A stretch of DNA of 64,000 nucleotides from Legionella quinlivanii. Its GTDB lineage: Bacteria; Pseudomonadota; Gammaproteobacteria; Legionellales; Legionellaceae. The DNA lies in the NCBI RefSeq assembly GCF_900461555.1, contig NZ_UGOX01000001.1:3423501-3487500 (forward strand), written 5' to 3'. This document shows, piece by piece, positions 18,818 to 28,567 of this stretch. A program made the translations under genes and the position numbers. Within the stretch, counting starts at the first letter, position 1, and every line of letters starts with the position of its first letter. The notes under the pieces were generated by a model. The model was not told the origin of the DNA. It worked only from the letters and a program-made list of their open reading frames with translations, and searched no databases.

Positions 18818-19567
18818 ATGAGCAAGCATCAAAAAACGCATTTCGGCTTTGAATCCGTTGCCTGGGAGGACAAAGAAAAAAAAGTCAGGGAAGTTTTTCA
18901 GTCAGTCGCTGAAAATTACGATCTTATGAACAATCTTATGTCTTTTGGTATTCATCACTTGTGGAAACGGTTTACTGTTGAGCTCAGTCAGGTCCGGCCG
19001 GGACAAATGGTATTGGATCTGGCAGGCGGAAGCGGCGATTTGACCCGATTACTAAGCCAAAAGGTAGGTGAAAAAGGTTTGGTCATACTGGCTGATATTA
19101 ATTCAGCTATGCTTGAAGTAGGCCGTAAACGTTTAATTAATGAGGGATTGCTGCATAACGTACAGTACGCACAGGCCAATGCACAGTTGCTTCCCTTTGT
19201 TGATAACAGTTTTCACTGTATTTGTATTGGCTTTGGCTTGAGAAACGTAACCGATAAAGATGAGGCATTGCGATCGATGTTTCGAGTTTGCAAACCGGGA
19301 GGCAAGTTAATGGTTTTGGAATTTTCAACTCCTGTGTTACCCGGATTAAAACCCATTTATGATTGGTATTCTTTTAATGTTCTACCGCAATTGGGCCAGT
19401 TATTTGCTAAAGATAGCAGCAGTTACCGCTATCTTGCGGAGTCAATCCGCATGCACCCCAACCAGGAAGAACTGAAAACGCAGATTGAAAAAGCCGGCTT
19501 CGAAGACTGTCATTATCATAATTTGAGCGGAGGTATTGTTGCTTTGCACATTGCCCATAAATATTGA
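18818..19567 (+). CDS. ubiE: Ubiquinone/menaquinone C-methyltransferase UbiE
   Basis: UbiE performs the C-methylation step of ubiquinone (and demethylmenaquinone) biosynthesis with SAM. The 249-residue protein has the family N-terminus [19 protein letters not shown], the [18 protein letters not shown] segment, the SAM motif LDLAGGSGD (~64-72) and GFGLRNVTD. It starts the run ubiE-ubiJ-ubiB-tatA-tatB, whose gene order matches E. coli, with 9 bp to ubiJ. Confidence 0.97.
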   Translation: MSKHQKTHFGFESVAWEDKEKKVREVFQSVAENYDLMNNLMSFGIHHLWKRFTVELSQVRPGQMVLDLAGGSGDLTRLLSQKVGEKGLVILADINSAMLEVGRKRLINEGLLHNVQYAQANAQLLPFVDNSFHCICIGFGLRNVTDKDEALRSMFRVCKPGGKLMVLEFSTPVLPGLKPIYDWYSFNVLPQLGQLFAKDSSSYRYLAESIRMHPNQEELKTQIEKAGFEDCHYHNLSGGIVALHIAHKY

Positions 19568-19576
19568 GAGCATTTT

Positions 19577-20194
19577 ATGATTAAGAAATATTCATTAAAA
19601 GTGTTACAAAAAGCCATCAACCTTGCTCTGTCTCTTGATGATACCATGCCGGGTAAAATAGCTGAACTCGATGGCAAGATCATTGAAATTTTCATCGATA
19701 CTCTGGGAATTAAATTTTTTATAGAATTTAAGGAGGGGGGCATCAAGCTATTGGACCATTGTGATGAAAAGCCGGATACTTTAATCCATAGCTCACCCCT
19801 GGGCCTGATTCGTTTAAGCCTTCTTCCTGCCTCAAAAGCACGCTCGCTTTTCAATGACAAAATTCACATTTCAGGCGACATTGAACTGGGCGAGAAGGTA
19901 AAAAAACTGTTTGATGAGCTGGATATTGATTGGGAGGGGCATTTGGCCCGCTTTACCGGGGATGTGATTGCTTACCAGTTAGGATCTTTTCTTCGTCAGG
20001 GAATGGACCTGAAAAATCGGGTAGAGGATTCTTTACGCAGCAACTTGAATGATTATCTCCATGAGGAAGCCCGTCTGTTTCCGCCTCGGGAAGAAATCGA
20101 TGATTTTTTTCACGATATTGATCAGTTAAATCTGGATGTCGAACGGCTGCAAGCCAAACTCAATTTATTAAAAAAAGCGTATGAAACCCGTTAA
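19577..20194 (+). CDS. ubiJ: Ubiquinone biosynthesis accessory factor UbiJ (SCP2 domain)
   Basis: UbiJ is a lipid-binding accessory factor of the soluble Ubi complex that holds hydrophobic quinone intermediates. The 205-residue protein has an SCP2-like sterol-carrier domain in the N-terminal ~110 residues (IEFKEGGIKLLD, then PDTLIHSSPLGLIRL and IHISGDIELGEKVKKLFDELDIDWEG). A helical C-terminus follows (RLQAKLNLLKKA). It sits between ubiE and ubiB and overlaps ubiB by 14 bp, which supports the assignment. Confidence 0.93.
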   Translation: MIKKYSLKVLQKAINLALSLDDTMPGKIAELDGKIIEIFIDTLGIKFFIEFKEGGIKLLDHCDEKPDTLIHSSPLGLIRLSLLPASKARSLFNDKIHISGDIELGEKVKKLFDELDIDWEGHLARFTGDVIAYQLGSFLRQGMDLKNRVEDSLRSNLNDYLHEEARLFPPREEIDDFFHDIDQLNLDVERLQAKLNLLKKAYETR

Positions 20195-21830
20195 GCAACT
20201 GATTAGACTTCTGTATATCAATACGATTCTGGCGCGCAATGGTTTAGACAGCGTGATTGTCTCCATTCGTCTCTTTTCTCCATTCCGCTTTATTGTATAT
20301 TTAAACCCCTGGAACTGGTTTCGCAGGGAAAAACTGAGCCGTGGAGAGGCTATTCGCAAAACCCTTGAGGAGTTAGGGCCAATATTTATTAAATTTGGTC
20401 AGGCGCTTTCAACTCGCCCGGATATTTTACCCGCGGATATCGCGCTGGAGCTTTGCAAGCTGCAGGACAATGTGCCGCCTTTTGACAGCAAAACCGCATT
20501 ATCGATCATTGAGGCCGCCTATGGACGCTCCGCTTTTGAAATATTTGCCGAATTCGATACCAATGTGTTGGCATCAGCCTCAATGGCGCAAGTCCATGCC
20601 GCCCGTTTAAAAACCGGCGAAGAAGTCGTTGTTAAAATCCTAAGACCCAACATGCTGAAAATTATTCAGCAGGATTTGAGCATCATGTACACCATCGCCA
20701 ATCTGGCCGAGCGTTACTGGGCAGATAGCAAGCGCTTGAAACCGCGAGAAATTGTTCAGGAATTTGAACACAATCTTATAGATGAGCTCGATCTGCAGCG
20801 CGAAGCCGCCAATGCCGGCCAGCTTCGGCGCAATTTTCATAACTCGCCCTTGCTCTATATTCCGGAAGTATTCTGGGATTACACCCGTGAAAATATCATG
20901 GTGATGGAGCGGATTCATGGTATCCCGGTAGCTGATATCGCCACTCTGCAGGCCAACGAGGTGGATATAAAGAAACTGGCCGAGCGCGGGGTTGAAATTT
21001 TCTTTACCCAGGTATTCAGAGATTGCTTCTTCCATGCCGATATGCATCCAGGCAATATTTTTGTTTCCTATGAGCATCCGCATGATCCACAGTACATCTG
21101 CATTGATTTTGGCATTATCGGCACTTTGAATGAAAATGACAAACGCTATCTGGCCGAAAATCTGGTCGCCTTTTTTAATCGCGACTATCGCCGGGTTGCG
21201 CAGTTGCATGTGGAGTCGGGATGGGTGGCCAGAGATACACGGGTCGAGGAGTTTGAAAGTGCCGTGCGTACTGTTTGCGAGCCTATTTTTGAAAAACCGC
21301 TTAAGGATATCTCCTTTGCCCAGGTCGTTCTTCGTTTGTTTCAGGTGGCCCGTCGTTTTCAAATGGAAGTTCAGCCGCAACTGGTATTATTACAAAAAAC
21401 ATTACTGGCCATTGAGGGATTAGGGCGCCAGCTCTATCCTGAACTGGATCTTTGGGCAACAGCCAAGCCTTTTCTGGAAAAGTGGATCAAGCAGCAAATG
21501 GGTCCTCGGGCCTTCCTGCAGCAACTAAGAGACAATCTTCCTTTCTATGCGGAACAACTTCCGCAGCTGCCTCGTCTCATGCACGAAGTGTTAATGCTTA
21601 GTAAAGAAGAAAAAATGCGCTCCCTATATCAGATCAGTCATTTATCCCAGCCACAAAAAAGGAGTTTCTGGTTCAGGGGATTGGGAACAGGTATTTTTAT
21701 AAGTCTGGCAGCCATTGGCATTTTAAGTTATTTTAGTTTACTGGATGCACGACAATTGGGGCTATCAAGCTTTCTGGTTGCCTGCGGAGGAGCTTTAATT
21801 ACTTTATTTTATCGAACAAACAGGAGCTAA
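20181..21830 (+). CDS. ubiB: UbiB, ADCK-family ATPase/kinase-like ubiquinone factor
   Basis: UbiB is an atypical kinase-fold ATPase needed for ubiquinone synthesis at the inner membrane. The 549-residue protein has the diagnostic KxGQ motif at 71-74 (KFGQALSTRPD), the alanine-rich nucleotide loop ASASMAQVHAA (131-141), the catalytic-loop HADMHPGN (~287-294) and IDFG about 20 residues later. Two membrane helices close the protein (about 500-545). The start overlaps ubiJ by 14 bp and tatA follows after 1 bp. Confidence 0.97.
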   Translation: MKPVKQLIRLLYINTILARNGLDSVIVSIRLFSPFRFIVYLNPWNWFRREKLSRGEAIRKTLEELGPIFIKFGQALSTRPDILPADIALELCKLQDNVPPFDSKTALSIIEAAYGRSAFEIFAEFDTNVLASASMAQVHAARLKTGEEVVVKILRPNMLKIIQQDLSIMYTIANLAERYWADSKRLKPREIVQEFEHNLIDELDLQREAANAGQLRRNFHNSPLLYIPEVFWDYTRENIMVMERIHGIPVADIATLQANEVDIKKLAERGVEIFFTQVFRDCFFHADMHPGNIFVSYEHPHDPQYICIDFGIIGTLNENDKRYLAENLVAFFNRDYRRVAQLHVESGWVARDTRVEEFESAVRTVCEPIFEKPLKDISFAQVVLRLFQVARRFQMEVQPQLVLLQKTLLAIEGLGRQLYPELDLWATAKPFLEKWIKQQMGPRAFLQQLRDNLPFYAEQLPQLPRLMHEVLMLSKEEKMRSLYQISHLSQPQKRSFWFRGLGTGIFISLAAIGILSYFSLLDARQLGLSSFLVACGGALITLFYRTNRS

Positions 21831-21831
21831 T

Positions 21832-22008
21832 ATGGGCTTAAGCGGCGTCAGTCCTTTGTCATTACTACTCATTTTATTCATCATTCTTGCCTTGTTTGGC
21901 ACCAACAAACTAAAAAATATAGGCAGTGACCTGGGCAGCGCTATCAAAAGCTTTCGTAAAGCCATGAATGATGACGACAAACCAGATGACAAAGACGGCA
22001 GGAACTAA
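21832..22008 (+). CDS. tatA: Twin-arginine translocase subunit TatA
   Basis: This 58-residue protein begins 1 bp after the ubiB stop behind CAGGAG. It has a short periplasmic N-terminus, one membrane helix (about 8-23), the FGTNKLKNIGSDLG amphipathic-helix entry typical of TatA/E, and an acidic tail (DDDKPDDKD). TatA oligomers form the passage for folded Tat substrates. Its stop codon overlaps the ATG of tatB by one base. Confidence 0.93.
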   Translation: MGLSGVSPLSLLLILFIILALFGTNKLKNIGSDLGSAIKSFRKAMNDDDKPDDKDGRN

Positions 22009-22235
22009 TGAACAGCGCGGAGCTACTGGTCATTGCCATTGTCGCGGTCATTGTGTTTGGCCCTGGAAAATTGCCTATGTTAGCGGAACACCTTGGAAAG
22101 CTGTTTCGCCAATTCAATCGCTTTCGGGATCAGGCGTCTCAATTTTGGCAACAGCAAATGAACGAGCAGCAATTAAAAGAAAATGAACGCAAGGCAAAAG
22201 AAGCCGATTCGGTATATCAGCGTGAGAAAGAATGA
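22008..22235 (+). CDS. tatB: Twin-arginine translocase subunit TatB
   Basis: This 75-residue protein has an N-terminal membrane helix carrying the TatB-type glutamate (E5), then FGPGKLPMLAEHLGKLFRQF at the hinge and amphipathic helix, and a charged C-terminal tail. TatB forms the substrate-receptor complex with TatC. It is shorter than E. coli TatB (171 residues). No tatC follows; the next gene is on the opposite strand. The gene overlaps tatA by one base. Confidence 0.88.
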   Translation: MNSAELLVIAIVAVIVFGPGKLPMLAEHLGKLFRQFNRFRDQASQFWQQQMNEQQLKENERKAKEADSVYQREKE

Positions 22236-22284
22236 TCTGCCTATTGCTGCTGGAAATAAGCCGACGTCAATTGAAGCTGGCGAA

Positions 22285-23154
22285 TTAATCAAACCTTGAT
22301 ACCGGGCGATGACAATAAGGCGCCTTATGGTGCTTCTGATAATAATCCTGATGATAGTCTTCTGCTGGCCAAAAAACCTGCGCTTCCAATACTTTTGTAG
22401 CGATCTGGTAGCCTCTAGCCTGTAATAATTGAATCAGCTTTTGCACGGTTTCTAGCTGTTCATCATCATAATAAAAAACAGCACTTTGATATTGCGGCCC
22501 AATATCCGGACCTTGGCCGCTGCGCTGGGTGGGATCGTGAATTTCAAAAAAGCGCTTGATAACCGAGTAATAATCAATTTGATTCCGATCATAAATGACT
22601 CTTGCCGCCTCATAATGCCCGGTATTGCCGTGACAGACCTGCTCATAGCCGGGATTTGCCACATGACCTCCGGTATAGCCTACCTCAACCTTGAGCACGC
22701 CGGGAAGTAACTTGAGAAAATGATCCACCCCCCAGAAACACCCGCCTGCTACAACAGCTTCTTCTGTATCAAGCACCGCATCGCTTTCTACAAAATCAAT
22801 CGATGCCGAATTCACGCAATGACGAAGATTTTTATGCGTGAAATGTTCGCCAGTAAATACATGCCCAAGATGAGCATCACAGCGTTCACAAAGTATTTCA
22901 GTCCGCTGTCCATCCGCATCAGGAACCTGTTTCACAGCCTGAATGATATTGTCATCAAAACTTGGCCAACCACAGCCGGAATGAAACTGACTTGAGCCGC
23001 GAAACAGAGCCAAACCACAGCGACGGCAAAGATAAGTCCCTTGTTTTATCGGTTTGACATATTGCCCGGTGTGCGGATATTCGGTCGCTTTATGGCAAAT
23101 AATACGTCGGCTCTGCGGAGTAAGGCTTGCTGTCTTATCTAGATAATGGTCCAT
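22285..23154 (-). CDS. Bifunctional methionine sulfoxide reductase MsrB-MsrA fusion
   Basis: The protein repairs both R- and S-methionine sulfoxide. Residues ~1-125 are MsrB, with zinc cysteines C43, C46, C89 and C92 and catalytic C113 in RHCVNSASIDF. Residues ~130-289 are MsrA, with catalytic C139 in GGCFWG followed by VGYTGG and HDPTQ. The order B-then-A is less common than A-then-B in bacterial fusions. No signal peptide is seen, so a cytoplasmic location is likely. All catalytic residues are intact. Confidence 0.95.
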   Translation of the reverse strand: MDHYLDKTASLTPQSRRIICHKATEYPHTGQYVKPIKQGTYLCRRCGLALFRGSSQFHSGCGWPSFDDNIIQAVKQVPDADGQRTEILCERCDAHLGHVFTGEHFTHKNLRHCVNSASIDFVESDAVLDTEEAVVAGGCFWGVDHFLKLLPGVLKVEVGYTGGHVANPGYEQVCHGNTGHYEAARVIYDRNQIDYYSVIKRFFEIHDPTQRSGQGPDIGPQYQSAVFYYDDEQLETVQKLIQLLQARGYQIATKVLEAQVFWPAEDYHQDYYQKHHKAPYCHRPVSRFD

Positions 23155-23232
23155 GATTCACCTTGGAAAAGCGGCGAAATGGTCTGGCTGGGAAGAGGAA
23201 CCTAGGTGATAACGCCAGGCTATCGCCAGGAA

Positions 23233-23252
23233 CCTTCCACTCTCGTGGAAGG
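23233..23252 (-). terminator. Hairpin downstream of mltB
   Basis: A perfect 8-bp stem (23233-23240 with 23245-23252) and a 4-nt loop lie about 35 bp past the mltB stop. The run following it on the minus strand is only TTCCTGG, so termination by this hairpin alone would be weak. Confidence 0.45.
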
Positions 23253-23286
23253 CAAGTCACAAAATGCGGTTTTCCTGGCCTGGCAG

Positions 23287-24261
23287 TTATTTCACTCTGC
23301 CACAAATTTTATCAGCCATGTAACCAATAGCGCCTGCATAGTAGATAGAATTATTGTAGCGCAAAATCATCTTATAGTTAGGGAAGGCGAGAAATACCGG
23401 ACCGCCATTGGGCTGTACAATACTGGCCTCGAGATTTTGATAGGGCAGCGGTTTTCCATCCGTGGTGCGAACACCCATCGCGTTCCACTCGCTGACTGGC
23501 TTCACCGTCGTTTTACCTTCCAGGCTTTTGTCAAAATTGGCAGGCAGGCGTACATGGATAGCCCAGGGCTCGCCAGTTTGCCAGCCATTCTTTTTCATGT
23601 AATTGGCTATAGAGGCAAAGACATCTGCCTTGGCTTTCCAGATATCTTTTCGGCCATCTCCATCATAATCCACCGCGTACTCAACCCAGCTTGAAGGCAG
23701 AAATTGCGGCTGACCTGAAGCACCTGCCCATTCGCCTTTAAAATCCTTCAGGCTCACATGGCCATCGTTGACAATGTGCAAGGCCAGCATCAATTGCTTA
23801 CGGAAAAAGTCCTGACGATTTGAATCATAGGCTAAGGTGGCTAAGGATTTGATAACCGGGAAGTCGCCCATGTAAGTACCATAACTGGTTTCCATACCCC
23901 AGAAGGAGACGATAAAACAAGGATCGACACCAAAACTTTGGCCCACCTGATCCAGCAGTTCTTTATTTCTCTGATAATTCTTTTTACCCATGGCAATACG
24001 ATAGGCATCCGCACGAGTATTTAAATATTTAGTGAAGGTCAGGCGATGCTCGGGTTGTGAGCGGGCGAGACTTTTAACCTGCCTGCTGGGTTCATGAATA
24101 TCAGCAAAGGCCTGATCAAACAATGAAGCCGGAATGCCCTGAGATAATGCCTCCTGCCTCACACCAGCGACCCAGCTATTCCAGGACTGCTGATTAGCAT
24201 AAGACATTGAGGTCATGGCGCCTAGTAAACAGGCCAGTGCCTTTAATCCAACTTTTTTCAT
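23287..24261 (-). CDS. mltB: Lytic murein transglycosylase B
   Basis: MltB cleaves peptidoglycan glycan strands to give 1,6-anhydro-muropeptides. The 324-residue protein has a signal peptide (about 1-22, cut after YA) with no lipobox cysteine, so it may be a soluble periplasmic form. The catalytic glutamate is E124 in WGMETSYGTYMG. Further family blocks are GASGQPQFLPSSW and DGDGRKDIW. It ends with NSIYYAGAIGYMADKI, the usual MltB tail. It lies 102 bp downstream of tesA on the same strand. Confidence 0.93.
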   Translation of the reverse strand: MKKVGLKALACLLGAMTSMSYANQQSWNSWVAGVRQEALSQGIPASLFDQAFADIHEPSRQVKSLARSQPEHRLTFTKYLNTRADAYRIAMGKKNYQRNKELLDQVGQSFGVDPCFIVSFWGMETSYGTYMGDFPVIKSLATLAYDSNRQDFFRKQLMLALHIVNDGHVSLKDFKGEWAGASGQPQFLPSSWVEYAVDYDGDGRKDIWKAKADVFASIANYMKKNGWQTGEPWAIHVRLPANFDKSLEGKTTVKPVSEWNAMGVRTTDGKPLPYQNLEASIVQPNGGPVFLAFPNYKMILRYNNSIYYAGAIGYMADKICGRVK

Positions 24262-24363
24262 CTATTTCCCCTTGTATAGGATTCTGGCTTACCTGCCGAT
24301 AAGCCCGAGTTTCATGGTTTTGTTTTAAGCAGGAACCATGCCTTAATTAACATCCCTCAGCAA

Positions 24364-24978
24364 CTAATTAGTATTTTTAATTAACGGTTCAATAACAGGC
24401 CAAACATTATCGAGAATTTTACTCTGGGCCGCCATATTAGGATGAATATTATCATTTTGCATATATTCGCGATGGCCGGCAACACCTTCTAAAAACATCG
24501 CGACAAAAACGAGCTTGTATTTTTGTGCCAGATCCTTATAGGCCTTGTCAAAACGAGTCAGAAATTGCTGGCCGTAATTGGGCGGCAATTTCGTCGCTAA
24601 TAAAACCACGCGGGCATTGCTTTGCCGTGACATATTGATCATCGTTTCAAGATTTTTGCTCATTTGCAGAAGAGACAAACCTCGCAAACCATCATTCGCT
24701 CCCAGTTCAATCACAACAATCTCGGGTTTATATTTTTGCAGTGCAGCCGGCAGCTTGGCCAGTCCGTTGCTGGTCGTATCCCCACTGGTACTAAGATTAA
24801 CCGTTTGCCAATTACCCGGGTATTGACGCAATTTCTGGTCAAGCAGCGCAACCCAGTTTTTCTGATCGGCAAGACCATAGCCTGCACTGAGGCTGTCACC
24901 TAAAATTAACACTGTTCCGGCCCATAAAGGTGCTATCATAAAAAGTGAAAATATAAGAGCGAGGACTTTCCCTGGCAT
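24364..24978 (-). CDS. tesA: SGNH-type esterase/acyl-CoA thioesterase TesA
   Basis: This periplasmic multifunctional thioesterase/lysophospholipase/arylesterase has a signal peptide of about 20 residues and then the GDSL block (27-30, nucleophile S29) continuing SAGYGL. The oxyanion-hole asparagine is in GANDGLRG, and the Asp-His pair is in DNIHPN near the C-terminus. The 204-residue length matches E. coli TesA (208). The gene is divergent from the ABC transporter pair, as in the E. coli tesA-ybbA-ybbP locus. Its AGGAGAT ribosome site lies inside the coding start of the neighbour. Confidence 0.95.
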   Translation of the reverse strand: MPGKVLALIFSLFMIAPLWAGTVLILGDSLSAGYGLADQKNWVALLDQKLRQYPGNWQTVNLSTSGDTTSNGLAKLPAALQKYKPEIVVIELGANDGLRGLSLLQMSKNLETMINMSRQSNARVVLLATKLPPNYGQQFLTRFDKAYKDLAQKYKLVFVAMFLEGVAGHREYMQNDNIHPNMAAQSKILDNVWPVIEPLIKNTN

Positions 24979-25654
24979 GGTATCTCCTATTCAATCGATT
25001 AGTTTACATCACCTGAGTTATCAGGTTCAAAGTGGAAATGAGCAATTGCTTATTCTCAGGGATATTAACCTGCGAATCAATTCCGGAATGACAATTGCTA
25101 TCACCGGAGTGTCTGGTTCTGGCAAGACATCGCTTTTAAATATCATGGCCGGCCTCGAATTACCCACTTCAGGACATGTTTATTATAATGAAACCGATAT
25201 CACCCAATTAGACGAGGATAGTCGGGCCAGTTTGCGGGCTGAACGTATTGGCTTTATTTTTCAATCGTTCCAGTTATTGCCGAATTTTTCTGCTCTCGAA
25301 AATATTATGTTACCGCTGGAAATTACCAATCGAAGGAATGCGATGGCCATTGCCCTGCAATGGCTCGATCAGGTTGGATTGGCCAGGCGCGCTCATCATT
25401 TTCCTTACCAGCTTTCCGGAGGCGAACAGCAGCGTATCGCCATTGCTCGGGCGTTTGCAATCACCCCTTCGATTTTGTTTGCTGATGAACCAACCGGTAA
25501 TCTGGATAAAAAAACGGGGCAGCACATCATCGATTTACTTTTTGAGTTGAATTCAGCGCATCGAAGTACACTGGTGATTGTAACTCACGATGAATCTCTT
25601 GCGGCACGCTGCCAGACGCATTGGCCGCTTGCAGAAGGACAGCTGAAATGCTAG
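24977..25654 (+). CDS. ybbA: ABC transporter ATP-binding protein (YbbA type)
   Basis: This 225-residue nucleotide-binding subunit has Walker A GVSGSGKT (44-51), Q-loop [10 protein letters not shown], signature LSGGEQQR, Walker [13 protein letters not shown] and a late H-loop (THDE). It belongs to the MacB/LolD-like class. With the downstream permease and divergent tesA it reproduces the E. coli ybbA locus, whose function is not established. Its ATG overlaps the tesA ATG in antiparallel fashion within the four bases CATG. Confidence 0.92.
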   Translation: MVSPIQSISLHHLSYQVQSGNEQLLILRDINLRINSGMTIAITGVSGSGKTSLLNIMAGLELPTSGHVYYNETDITQLDEDSRASLRAERIGFIFQSFQLLPNFSALENIMLPLEITNRRNAMAIALQWLDQVGLARRAHHFPYQLSGGEQQRIAIARAFAITPSILFADEPTGNLDKKTGQHIIDLLFELNSAHRSTLVIVTHDESLAARCQTHWPLAEGQLKC

Positions 25655-28101
25655 CCCTGCCTGCATTTTTCCGAAGCTTTATACGAGAATGGAAAAGCGG
25701 TGAGTTGAGCCTTTTGGCTTTTGCCTTATTTTTTTCAATGGCCTGTGTCAGCGCTTTAAATAATCTTGGAGAGCTGATTAATTATCAGCTTGATCGTCAA
25801 GCCGCCCAGTTACTGGGCGCCGATCGCCAACTCAGCAGTGCTATTCCGCTAAAAAAAGATTGGTTTGCCAAGGCCTCCTCATTGGGTCTTAAACAAAGCG
25901 AGGCGCAGAGCTTCCTCTCGATGGTCAGTCATGGCGACAATTTACAGCTTGCTCAAATCAAGGCAATACAGACACCCTATCCATTAAATGGCCGCCTGAC
26001 GATTAGCAAATCCATTGATAACTCGCGGGTATTTACCAGTAATAGCGCGCCCTCAGCCGGCCGCATCTGGATGGGATGGCGTCTTTTTAGCAGTCTGGCA
26101 GTGCAACCAGGGGATACAGTACAGATTGGAGCCGCTGAATTTGTAGTCGACGGAATTATTCTCGAGGAGCCCGGTCAGGTGGGTGACTGGTTCAATATTT
26201 CCCCTCATATTCTGATGAATCAGAGCGACATAAACAAAACCGCAGTGATACAGACCGGCAGCAATATCCGTTATCAGTGGCTTATCAGTGGCGAGCCAAT
26301 TCTTCTGGAACAGTTATATGAATATCTCAGGCCGCAATTAAATGAGCAACAGCAATGGTTTGACAGCAAGTCGGGCAATCGAGCGGTAGAAAGAAACACC
26401 AGCCGGACCCTGGCTTACCTTAATCTCGGCACCTTAATGAGTCTGGTTCTGGCAGGCGTTGCCATCAGTATGGCAAGCCTGCGTTTCAGTCAGCGCCACC
26501 AGCAACATGTGGCTATTCTCCGATGTTTTGGGGCTTCGCAAAAGCATATTCTCACCTGGTATTTTCTAAGCATTCTCTTTCTGGGCAGTATCGCCAGCAT
26601 CTTTGGTATAATCCTTGGCTATGCCCTGCAGCCACTCCTCGTCGGCTGGCTTCGCGGAATCACGCCTGAAATGCAGGCTCCTTTCAGCTTAAAGCCAGCC
26701 GCTCTTAGCCTCGCTACCGGTATCATTATTTTAAGCGCTTTTAGTCTTACTCATTTACTCAAATTAAAAAACGTGAGTCCTGCCAGTATCTTCCGAAGAC
26801 AAAGCACCCAGGCACAGGGCAGTATGCTGGAAGGTTATATTCTGGCATTTATTCTTTCTGCCGGCCTCGCTTATCTTTACACTCAATCATGGACAGTTAC
26901 CCTGGTGGTTGTTCTATGCTGTCTTTTTTTTATTTTACTGGTGATATTCAGTCTCTATGTTGGGTTTGGTCTGCTGGCCAGTGCCAGGCAAATTCATTTG
27001 AACTGGCGTTTTGGTTTTATCAGTATTTCGCGTAATTTGGCGAATAGTGCGCTGCAGATTATTGGCATGGGATTAGCGCTTACCGCACTCTTGAGTCTCT
27101 TCTTGCTTAGAACACAATTGCTTTCTGACTGGCAGCGTCAATTACCGCCTGATGCGGCCAATTATTTCCTAATTAATATTGAAGCGCAGCAAATTCCGCC
27201 CTTACAGCAGCTTTTAAAGCAGCACACAATCAAAAGTGCCGCGATTTTTCCGATGGTTCGCGGCCGGCTGATTCGGATTAATGAGCAGCCGGTTGAACAG
27301 GTGCTGGGAGACAAGACTCAGGAAATTAATGCCTTACAAAGAGAACTTAACCTCTCCTGGACCGAAGCCCTTCCTGATGAGAATCAACTGATTGCAGGCC
27401 AATGGAATAGCGGGATATCCATTGAAGAAGACTTAGCCAACCGCTTAGGGGTCAAGATTGGCGACCAACTCGGCTTCAGAATAGCTGATCAAATCATTAG
27501 CGGTAAAATAAGCAGTATCCGCCGTCTTAACTGGTCCAGTTTTAAACCCAACTTTTTTATTCTCTTTAAACCTGGGGTTCTTGACAGCTTCCCAAAAACC
27601 TATATTACCAGCCTTTATTTACCCCCGGATAATCGTGAATTTTTAATTAGCCTGGTGAAACAGTTCCCGAATATTACGGTAATTGACATCGCAACTACTC
27701 TTGAACGGGTGCGATCCATTTTTGATAATGTCGGCAAGGCGATCAGTCTGATTTCGTTTTTTGGTTTGCTAACAGGGCTGATTATAACGGCGCTGGCCAT
27801 GCTATCTCAAAGCGGCAGCAAAAAGCAGGAAACCTGGCTTTTAAAAACACTTGGGATGCGCAAAAAGCAGCTGTTATGGATCAAAAGCAGCGAAGCCTTT
27901 TTTACCGGTTTTTACGCGGGTCTTTTAGCGGTGTGCACCGCCATTGCTATCAATTTCTACGTGGCGAACAATATACTGGGTTTGTCGTTTATCATGCCCT
28001 GGCGCTATTTATTCGGCGTTCCATTTGTTGTGGCAATTTTCACCGTGCTGCTCAATCATGCAGTATCCTATTGGCAATACGAACGAAGAACTGCTAACTA
28101 A
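25648..28101 (+). CDS. ybbP: ABC transporter permease, FtsX/MacB-like (YbbP type)
   Basis: I place the start at ATG 25648, with AAGGA upstream and 7 bp of overlap with ybbA; an in-frame TTG at 25621 lies well inside ybbA. The ~817-residue protein has about ten membrane helices in two FtsX-like blocks and large periplasmic domains, like E. coli YbbP (804 residues). The pair is probably a mechanotransmission-type exporter or lipid/lipoprotein-linked system, but no substrate is known. A conserved-looking SGSKKQETWLLKTLGMRKKQL segment near the C-terminal helices is the coupling region. Confidence 0.9.
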   Translation: MLALPAFFRSFIREWKSGELSLLAFALFFSMACVSALNNLGELINYQLDRQAAQLLGADRQLSSAIPLKKDWFAKASSLGLKQSEAQSFLSMVSHGDNLQLAQIKAIQTPYPLNGRLTISKSIDNSRVFTSNSAPSAGRIWMGWRLFSSLAVQPGDTVQIGAAEFVVDGIILEEPGQVGDWFNISPHILMNQSDINKTAVIQTGSNIRYQWLISGEPILLEQLYEYLRPQLNEQQQWFDSKSGNRAVERNTSRTLAYLNLGTLMSLVLAGVAISMASLRFSQRHQQHVAILRCFGASQKHILTWYFLSILFLGSIASIFGIILGYALQPLLVGWLRGITPEMQAPFSLKPAALSLATGIIILSAFSLTHLLKLKNVSPASIFRRQSTQAQGSMLEGYILAFILSAGLAYLYTQSWTVTLVVVLCCLFFILLVIFSLYVGFGLLASARQIHLNWRFGFISISRNLANSALQIIGMGLALTALLSLFLLRTQLLSDWQRQLPPDAANYFLINIEAQQIPPLQQLLKQHTIKSAAIFPMVRGRLIRINEQPVEQVLGDKTQEINALQRELNLSWTEALPDENQLIAGQWNSGISIEEDLANRLGVKIGDQLGFRIADQIISGKISSIRRLNWSSFKPNFFILFKPGVLDSFPKTYITSLYLPPDNREFLISLVKQFPNITVIDIATTLERVRSIFDNVGKAISLISFFGLLTGLIITALAMLSQSGSKKQETWLLKTLGMRKKQLLWIKSSEAFFTGFYAGLLAVCTAIAINFYVANNILGLSFIMPWRYLFGVPFVVAIFTVLLNHAVSYWQYERRTAN

Positions 28102-28181
28102 ACCGCTATAGGTTTACTGTTATAGATATTTATTAAATTCCGCTTATACTCAAGACTATAAACAACAGGCGGAATAATTGG

Positions 28182-28532
28182 ATGAAACGAGATTGGGATA
28201 TAATTCGGGAGATTCTCCTGAAAATCGAACAACTTGCCCCGAATGCTTTACTGACTCTGGACAGTTTTGCTGCCGATAAGCAGAGTGAGATTTCCTGTCA
28301 CCTCGAAATATTGCAAGAGGCCGGTCTATTGCAGGGAAAAATTCATAAAACACCGGGAGGCTCTCCGCACGGCTTTCATTTATTACGGCTTACCTGGTCC
28401 GGATATGATCTCTTGGAATATATTCGCTCGGACATCGTTTGGGAAGAGATTAAGCAACAATTGAGTACAAAACAGATAGCGATGCAGCTTGAGAATATTA
28501 TGGCGATTGCGCAGGCGATTAACAGGAAGTAG
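28182..28532 (+). CDS. DUF2513 family protein
   Basis: This 116-residue soluble protein fits DUF2513: MKRDWDIIREILLKIE at the start, a central winged-helix-like HLEILQEAGLL, then LTWSGYDLLEYIRSDIVWEEIK, the most conserved part of the family. The arrangement looks like a small winged-helix DNA-binding protein; DUF2513 proteins are often found in phages and mobile regions. Here it stands alone between ybbP and a hairpin repeat element. Confidence 0.85.
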   Translation: MKRDWDIIREILLKIEQLAPNALLTLDSFAADKQSEISCHLEILQEAGLLQGKIHKTPGGSPHGFHLLRLTWSGYDLLEYIRSDIVWEEIKQQLSTKQIAMQLENIMAIAQAINRK

Positions 28533-28567
28533 TGGTTTGAAACTCTATCATTCCCCGCACGGGCGCT

